A DNA stretch of 64,000 nt from Neoscytalidium dimidiatum (Eukaryota > Ascomycota > Dothideomycetes > Botryosphaeriales > Botryosphaeriaceae), in NCBI GenBank assembly GCA_037367355.1, contig CM074700.1, forward strand, positions 3,348,001 to 3,412,000, read 5' to 3'. Made by a program: the position numbers and the translations under genes. This document shows, in pieces, positions 58,069 to 64,000 of this stretch. Each line of letters starts with the position of its first letter. The first letter of the stretch is position 1. Under the pieces are notes generated by a model. The model saw nothing but the letters and a program-made list of their open reading frames with translations. It was not told the DNA's origin and ran no database searches.

Positions 58069-58824
58069 ATGGACACAGTGCGAGTTGACTCTGTGCGCAA
58101 CGCCAAGGGGCAGACCATCGATGGTGGAATCTCTGGAATTATCGAGCTTATATCACCTGGTCGTGTTGCAAAATCCCCCTGGCCTGGTGATGAGGAAGCT
58201 CTTTGCCGTAAGGACATCCAACTCGAAGCCAAGGTGTACCAGATCTTGGGCTCTCATCAACGCCTCATCAACTTCTTCGGATATGACAAGGAAGATGGCT
58301 CTATAACCCTCAAATACATGCCGAACGGATCTATTCGCAACTACTTAAAGACGCATGGCAGCGGCGTATCTACAACTCGGCGGTTTCAGTGGGCTCTTCA
58401 GGCAGCCGAGGGACTGGCCTACTTACATTCATGTTCAATATTACACTGCGACTTTTCCCCTCGGAACCTATTATTGGACGAAGACCTTGGGTTAAAGGTG
58501 GCAGACTTCGCTGGTTGCTCGATCAATGGGTCGTGGTCATCGGCCGAAGGATCTGTCAGATTCCATCTTCCTCGCGCATCAGGAACGCCCCCGACTGTCC
58601 AAACGGATATTTTTGCTCTTGGCTCCACTATATACGAAATCATGACTGGCAAAATTCCCTATGAAGATGTCGCGAGCGCACAAGTGAAACGGCTCTACGA
58701 ACTTTCGCAATTTCCGGATTTGAGTGGTGTGCAACTAGGGGCGGTTATCAGGAATTGCTGGCTTTTGAAGCTACGATCAGTGGAGGAGGTAATTGGGGGA
58801 CTAAAATCTGAGATGGGAGCATAG
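58069..58824 (+). CDS. Small single-domain protein kinase-like protein
   Basis: One exon of 251 residues, ATG at 58069. Kinase landmarks are visible: the VAK lysine K35, a possible alpha-C Glu E53, the catalytic loop HCDFSPRNLLLD (H126, D128, N133), DFAG at D146, and the DIFALGSTIYEIMTGKIPY helix. The glycine-rich loop is not recognisable (residues 13-28) and HRD is HCD, so the N-lobe is short and divergent. Activity is plausible because Lys, catalytic Asp, Asn and metal-binding Asp are all there. Similar stand-alone kinases are abundant in accessory parts of filamentous fungal genomes. Position opposite a HET gene across a RIP relic suggests an accessory locus. Confidence 0.85.
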   Translation: MDTVRVDSVRNAKGQTIDGGISGIIELISPGRVAKSPWPGDEEALCRKDIQLEAKVYQILGSHQRLINFFGYDKEDGSITLKYMPNGSIRNYLKTHGSGVSTTRRFQWALQAAEGLAYLHSCSILHCDFSPRNLLLDEDLGLKVADFAGCSINGSWSSAEGSVRFHLPRASGTPPTVQTDIFALGSTIYEIMTGKIPYEDVASAQVKRLYELSQFPDLSGVQLGAVIRNCWLLKLRSVEEVIGGLKSEMGA

Positions 58825-60640
58825 AATGAACCATAGGAACAACTTGATGAAATATGTTTTTCGATATATGGTTCTCCTACTGGATCCACGGCCTATTATT
58901 GCTTTGAACCCGACTAGCTAGCAGTGTTCATATCTTCTCACTTTCCTAAGACCCGTCCCTAGCTGTTAAGTCTGCGAATATCCCTCGTCACGGTGATTTG
59001 GACATTGGGCCTTCGAGGTTCTCTGACCCATTTCCCTCTCCGGTGGATTGGCACAAGGCGTGCCTGTTTCCTGAGCCGTAGCGCATTTGTTGAGACTGCG
59101 AGAGGTAGTATTGCAAGTTGGGGGGCATTTGCTGTATTTCGTCACGGTTACGAGGACTTCACACATCTTACAAGATTGTCAGCACTCTAGTAAATGAGTA
59201 CACCGCTCTGTTTTCCAAACCTTGCTAGAAATGCCGGTATTTTGGTTTAAATCGCAGTGAAATGATGTGGAAGAGTTGAGCGAACAACTGATGACAGTCA
59301 ATCCGCCTGAAGCAAGACGGATGCCAGGGGTTAGTTGCACCTGTGAGAGTTACCGAACAGCTTAACATCTGAAGTTAGCGAGGACCAGTCCAAGTTATAT
59401 ACCAATGAGCCTGATCAGAGACGAACTGGTACGGGACTCGGCTAGGTAGTGTAAGCAGCCGTGGCGTGGGGTGATCAGCAGAAATAGCCTGGCACATCAG
59501 CCAATGCGTCATAAGGCCTTGGTAACAGCAATCGGACGGATTACTTTGCATCTGGCATTTGAGATTTCGTGCGAGTGCCTTGGAAAGGTATGCCCGATGC
59601 ATGTGAAGAGGAGCTGCGATAAGCAGCTGCCTAATGCGCATCAGAGACGTCGTGTTACCACCACATAGACACGGCCTTGTCTCTCATCATAGGAATAATG
59701 TGAAAGGACTGCACCTAGTACCCGATGTGACCCGGTGCCAGCTTGCAGGCGGATTGTCTTCCTTGACTCGTGCACTTGAACAGCGAACAGAAGATGAAGA
59801 ATAACAACATAACCGATCGGCGCTGTTGCCTGGCTGCACTTCATAAGTGCCTGGCCTATTTTTAGGGCGCAGGCTCTCTTCGGCTCAAAGGGCAGCGGTG
59901 TAAGATTACCCCGCCGACGAAACGCTGACCTTTTTTGATATTGCAACCGAGGGAACCCGAGCGCGCCAAGTTAGAACGCGTCGACACGGACCCTTCTTTC
60001 ACTCTTAAGTCTTCTTCTCAACGCGCAGCAACTTACCTCTCCGGCGAACGACGTAAAGACTTCGTCCAGTGCCCGCATCTGCCTACCTGCGATCTTCATC
60101 ATGGGGAGCCGGTCCATCAGGTCCCGAAACAGCTCCGCGATGAACTCAGACAGGTCGTTGCGAGCCATTTCTACCAATTTGTCCTTCTAAGATAACTCGG
60201 CTTCTTTCTTGAATTCGGGCAAGCCATATTTGAAGAGTAAACGTTGTTGTTCAACTCATATTCTACCAGTATAGCCACATACTCCTGTATGCAATGCTCC
60301 ACGCGTGAGCTTAATTATATGCGAGAGCTGAGCAAACGCCTTACTGGAGCCAAAGCCGTGGCAGAGAAACGAAGTCTTCATATATGGGGTCGGATCCCGT
60401 GGCCGAGCCCGAGCCGCCTGAACTAGAGCAGGCTGAACGACGATCTGCCCACTGAATTGAATCCTCAAGGTGATGATGCTCATACACATAATAGCCGGAC
60501 CGGCATATAATTTATCCGCTAAAATTCCCCGCCCCTCAAAGTGCCACCTTGTGGTCGGGAATTTCATGGAAATTTATCGTTTTCTCCCATCTACTTTCGA
60601 AATTAGCCAATTGGTCACAAGAATTTTGATTTTCAAGCGC
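58825..60640. other. Interval with decayed minus-strand coding sequence
   Basis: Mostly non-coding. The part between 60.24 and 59.65 kb carries the remnant listed next. The rest, including 58.83-59.64 kb, has only short frames. Confidence 0.4.
59650..60240 (-). pseudogene. Broken coding remnant of an unidentified fungal protein
   Basis: The minus strand from 60.24 kb reads FKYGLPEFKKEAELS, an in-frame TAG, then KDKLVEMARNDLSEFIAELFRDLMDRLP to FTSFAGE, which ends at a GTAAGT donor near 60.04 kb. Further down, another frame has KRACALKIG, which looks like the continuation. TAG in place of a Trp codon (ELSWKDK-like) would fit a C-to-T change on the opposite strand. I recall this kind of segment in uncharacterised, possibly NLR-associated fungal proteins, but cannot name the family. 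Confidence 0.35.
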
Positions 60641-61481
60641 TTACAGATGTTTAGATTTCTCCTCAATAGCGAATATGAGAGCTGGGCCGTGCGACAATAG
60701 GGCCAGGTACTTATTGGCTGCTTTTCCCATTGATGTTATGCTGTCGTGCCCAACCCCCAGCATTGTTGCAGCCAGTGCCGTCGCCTCGGATCGGGGGTGG
60801 TCGCAGCGTGCTTCCGACTCGCGGAGACGGTTCTTCTGCTCATCTACTACAAAAGACACGAGCAATACATGTAAGCGGTCGAGCTGGGACAGTTGCTTAA
60901 TGTCATGGCCCAAATTTTCGTAAGGTGATAAGGCAGGGTCTTGGACGATGGCATATGACGTAGGACATGTGAGATCGCCATAGGCTGAAATGGACCTGAC
61001 GGCGCGATCTACAAGCTTCTGGCGTACGCGTGGTGGATCTCCTGAAGTCTTGCGTCGTTTTGGGGAAGACTCTGAAGGCTTCCACTCTATTACTGCGAAC
61101 GCGTCCGAAGAGGGGTGCGAACGGCGATACGAAGTGGTTGAACCTCCCATTTGAGGAGAGGTAGGACAATGTGGAGCGGCTGGAGCCTCCACAGGATGGG
61201 CTGCATTGGTGTAGGACTTTGCTGGTGATGAACGGTTCCGTGATACTGGAACAGAAGCCTGTGGTCGGAATCCTGTAAAAGAGTCCGGCTTGAATTGAAT
61301 GTATTCATCCTCCGTTCCATTTTTGAAGAAATTTCGCATGTGCTCTTTCCACTGCCGCAGTTATTAGTACGTTCTAAACTTCGCGTTTAATGCATTAACA
61401 TACACCATTCGAAATAACAGTGCAAGGATTGATGGATGGCAAAGCCTCGAAGAATTCTGCCAATTTCTGAACGTCAGACAT
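60641..61481 (-). CDS. Hypothetical protein, about 262 residues
   Basis: Two exons (61481-61404, 61351-60641) with a GTATGT donor and CAG acceptor join ISNG to WKEHMRNFFKNG in phase 0. The start ATG begins MSDVQKLAEFFEALPSIN. Coding-like sequence continues upstream (RDSFDPIEVNTVIRAHRF) to a TGA near 61.64 kb, so the real gene may have been longer. The middle is Ser/Pro-rich with an SPKRRKTS nuclear-localisation-like motif. The C-terminus is helical. No family is recognised; it may be a fragment. Confidence 0.45.
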
Positions 61482-61989
61482 TGGAATTGAGCTGAATAGA
61501 TTTTCCTGGAAGCGGTGGGCACGGATGACCGTATTTACCTCAATCGGATCGAACGAGTCCCTATGTCGCTCTAATCTAATTTGAGCATTATCTCCGGATC
61601 CGTGCGGGCCCGGAGCTACTGCCAGAAGGAGAAACCGTGTCCCTCACCCCACACAATAATTCTTAGTGCCTCAGCACCAACCAGTCAACACACGTGGCTG
61701 AAAGCACGGTCTCAGATCAGGAAGCGGGGGCGAATCCTCCCCTGTCAAACACTGGAAGGTGATCCAACCACAGAGGCCCTAATGCGAGATAGTTGTATGC
61801 GCCATTTATTGTACATTCACTCACACCTGCTACTCCTCCCTACCAGGTTATATCGCAATGCTCTCATCCAATATTTGTACTTCTAGTAAGATTATCAACC
61901 AGCAGCTTGTACAAGTCTTTGGACAGCCGAACCGAATCTTATCACCGTTGAGCTTCAACTAGTTCCTAGGGCCCTAGCTTTTGGGAGCT

Positions 61990-62480
61990 GTCCTTATCAA
62001 TCAGGCTTGTCACCGTCAACAAGTTCCCTCTTCTTTTCTGTTTCTGGTCGGTGGCTGGAATTTACAGCTCCCCGTTGATCAACAGCAAGCTCTGGTGCTG
62101 CATTAAGGTACGGAGCGAAGAGAAGATTGATTCAATCTCTTGGCATCTCTCTAGTATCTCCTATTCCTTCTTGATTGCGGCGATAGACCTCCATGCCTTC
62201 TTGATGAAGACCTCCGGGATTGGGACCAATCTGTCAAGTACGCTCTGAAGGTCTGTCACTTGGATGGTTGCTTCTACAAGCAGATTCTGCGCAAAAGTCA
62301 ATCTGCGGCTGGGATATCGCACCCGCCAACGTCGGCTCGGGGCCTGTGCTAGGCGCTTCGAGATCAGCCCTGGTTCCTCCGGCGAGAATTAAGGTCTGGT
62401 CTAGCTGTCTCCGGGCCCTCTTAATTTTGCGGGGAACGTGCTGAAGGTCGAAGCAGAAACTCGACAAGCTGACGAGGACA
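61990..62480 (-). pseudogene. Broken helical coding remnant
   Basis: The minus strand from about 62.31 to 62.06 kb reads LTFAQNLLVEATIQVTDLQS, PEVFIKKAWRSIAAIKKE, then an in-frame TAG, then EILERCQEIESIFSSLRTL and on to NGEL. Such heptad-like helices resemble N-terminal domains of fungal NLR or STAND proteins (inference). The stop lies in the middle of the helical run; a CAG-to-TAG change would explain it. No start or end of a gene could be set. Confidence 0.4.
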
Positions 62481-62999
62481 CGGGTCCCAACATCGAGAAA
62501 CTAGACTGCCCCCAGCGACAATTCCGATGACTTCGGCCTTGTGTTCAGACGGGAAGAAGTGGATGCGAAGGATTCAAGTCACATTCGTTGGAAGAGAAAA
62601 ATAATAGAGGAACAAAAATGATGATGGAGAGAAGGAGAAGCAAGTTGATGACGCAGCTTGTCATCAAAGAATAGAAGAAAGAAGAGAAGAGCAAGGCTGG
62701 GCGGTGCTTTTCTCGTGTGCAGGACAAAGCGATTGATATACCGCAGCGTCCGAACTCCAGTAGCTGACAGATACGTGTCAGGCATCCTCGAGGCATCCTT
62801 CAGCCTGATCCAAAGTTATGCCTCATTGGATCTGGATTCTGCATGTAAGCCTCGGAAAGTACTGGCATGCGTTCAACGAGCATATAATCACGTACGTGAA
62901 TATTCCCATAGCTGCGCGAATGCGAAAGTAGAACCAACAAATTTGCGACCAAGGCGGCCACGGTTACGCCTTCACTTGATTGTGATATCAGCAATAGAC
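62481..62999. other. Short intergenic region downstream of the TRM10 gene
   Basis: No gene seen. The purine-rich tract near 62.6-62.7 kb is not coding in any convincing frame. Confidence 0.4.
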
Positions 63000-64000
63000 C
63001 TATTGTTCGGCTTCATCTGCTGCCACCTCCGTCCGACTCGCTGCTGCTTCTGCAGCCTTGTTGGCTTGACTTTCTGCAGCGCTACTGGCGGCATCAGCTT
63101 TGCTGGACTCTTGTACTTCGCCGAGCCCTTCAGCCTTCTCCTTCTCCGCTTCCTCAGCGGCAGCATTTTCCCTTTCATTTTCCTCGTCATCCTCTTCGCC
63201 AGTGTTCTTCAGTTGTCCGCCTTTCCTCTTCGGGATGACCTTCATGAATGCCTCCCCCCAATCACCACAGGCCAGCCACCGCAGCATAATCTCGTTGACA
63301 TGATTTGTCGCCAACACGCTGCGGCTATTCATTTGTAGAAACTCGCCAATGGGCAGCTTCGCCGTTTTGATGCCCCTCTCTGTTGCGCGCTTGTGACATA
63401 TGCCCTTGTATCTGTTCTTGTCCACAAGGCCGCCTATGATATACGTGCTATACGGCTTGAGTTCGTGGAGAACTTCCGTTCCTTCCGAAGAGAGATAGAT
63501 AACCTCTCCCTCTTTGTCAATACCTGATGCAGCTTGGGCTTCATCTGTACTTTCAGCAGCCACGTCTTTCTTCTTCGCCGCAATTTCTGCCAATGCCCCT
63601 GCCAACCTTCCTCCTTCCCTCTGATCCTTCATCCAGTCTTTAGCTTTCTCCGCAACCTCCACGAAGTCCTCCTCGAAAACCCTGAACCCTTTCCACGACT
63701 TGTAATGCTGTTTCAACAGCCCATCAAACCGTTCCTTCAACTGCCCGCCGAAGCTCGACACAGCCAGATGCGCTCTAAACGGCGCGTTCCGATTATCCGA
63801 ATAGCTCCTCGTGATCTGCTGCCCCAGACTCTTCATCTCCTTCTCCATCATGAGATCATCAAACGAGCAGTCGAAGATGAAGGTGATCGGCAGCTGCACG
63901 GCCTTCTGGCTGCGCAGCTTCTCCTGCTGCTCGCGCTGGTGCCTGTGCGGGTGGTCGAGGCCCGGTTCTGCCGCTGTGCCGTCTCCCGACGCGCCCTGTT
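63000..64000 (-). CDS. TRM10: tRNA (guanine(9)-N1)-methyltransferase, TRM10 family (5' part outside the window)
   Basis: The frame is open to the right edge, so the N-terminus is missing; 333 residues are present to the stop at 63000. The SPOUT methyltransferase core is clear: LPITFIFDCSFDDLM, YLSSEGTEVLHELKPYSTYIIGGLVDKNRYKG, TAKLPIGEFLQMNSRSVLATNHVNEIMLRWL and WGEAFMKVIPKRK. The GLVDKN segment contains the conserved Asp of Trm10. The tail after about residue 255 of the visible part is a long Glu/Ala/Lys-rich low-complexity stretch. A 45-residue acidic/Ala insertion lies between EDFVEV and the GEVIYLSSE strand. It methylates N1 of G9 in tRNAs using S-adenosylmethionine. Confidence 0.95.
   Translation of the reverse strand, partial: QGASGDGTAAEPGLDHPHRHQREQQEKLRSQKAVQLPITFIFDCSFDDLMMEKEMKSLGQQITRSYSDNRNAPFRAHLAVSSFGGQLKERFDGLLKQHYKSWKGFRVFEEDFVEVAEKAKDWMKDQREGGRLAGALAEIAAKKKDVAAESTDEAQAASGIDKEGEVIYLSSEGTEVLHELKPYSTYIIGGLVDKNRYKGICHKRATERGIKTAKLPIGEFLQMNSRSVLATNHVNEIMLRWLACGDWGEAFMKVIPKRKGGQLKNTGEEDDEENERENAAAEEAEKEKAEGLGEVQESSKADAASSAAESQANKAAEAAASRTEVAADEAEQ

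Noticed and set aside
1..64000. tRNA, rRNA and CRISPR search by eye
   Set aside because: No tRNA A/B box pair with cloverleaf potential, no rDNA-like segment and no spaced repeat array were found. A dedicated tRNA scan could still find an intron-containing tRNA.

Overview
The window is nuclear DNA of a filamentous ascomycete (Pezizomycotina). Genes carry short introns of about 46-110 nt with GTAAGT-like donors, CTGAC-like branch sites and CAG/TAG acceptors. The families are typical of these fungi: Zn2Cys6 factors, a HET protein, an NRPS-like reductase and an NLR-type pseudogene. A short AT-rich tract has the CpA/TpG depletion left by repeat-induced point mutation (RIP). A Dothideomycete would fit, but that is only an impression. 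All exon structures were built by hand from reading frames and splice consensus.

0.6-7.7 kb: a possible catabolic or detoxification cluster. It holds a cyclase-family hydrolase, a transcription factor with C2H2, C2HC and Zn2Cys6 fingers, a divergently transcribed MFS transporter sharing its promoter, and an SDR oxidoreductase. 7.9-13.0 kb: four unrecognised proteins, two of which (8934 and 10146) look like diverged paralogues. 14.5-17.4 kb: a badly broken NLR-like gene (hydrolase-like N-terminus, NACHT, ankyrin repeats). 18.3-24.8 kb: an NmrA-like protein, a KEL3-type Kelch protein and a proline iminopeptidase. 27.5-31.8 kb: a Zn2Cys6 factor divergent from an aldo-keto reductase.

31.8-51.1 kb is strikingly gene-poor. 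Its one clear gene is a three-finger C2H2 factor at 41.1 kb, preceded by a GC-rich leader with five different microsatellites. A small Cys/His protein lies at 36.9 kb and a few weak small candidates are elsewhere. 51.1-54.5 kb encodes an A-T-R NRPS-like reductase. 55.0-62.5 kb looks like an accessory island: a HET protein, a RIP relic, a small divergent protein kinase and several broken minus-strand coding remnants. The right edge enters a TRM10-type tRNA methyltransferase, which is cut by the window.

No tRNA, rRNA, CRISPR array or intact transposon was recognised. The most notable items are a GC-AG intron inside a zinc-finger codon of the multi-finger factor, a perfect palindrome in its shared promoter, the isolated A-T-R reductase, and the HET/kinase/RIP island.
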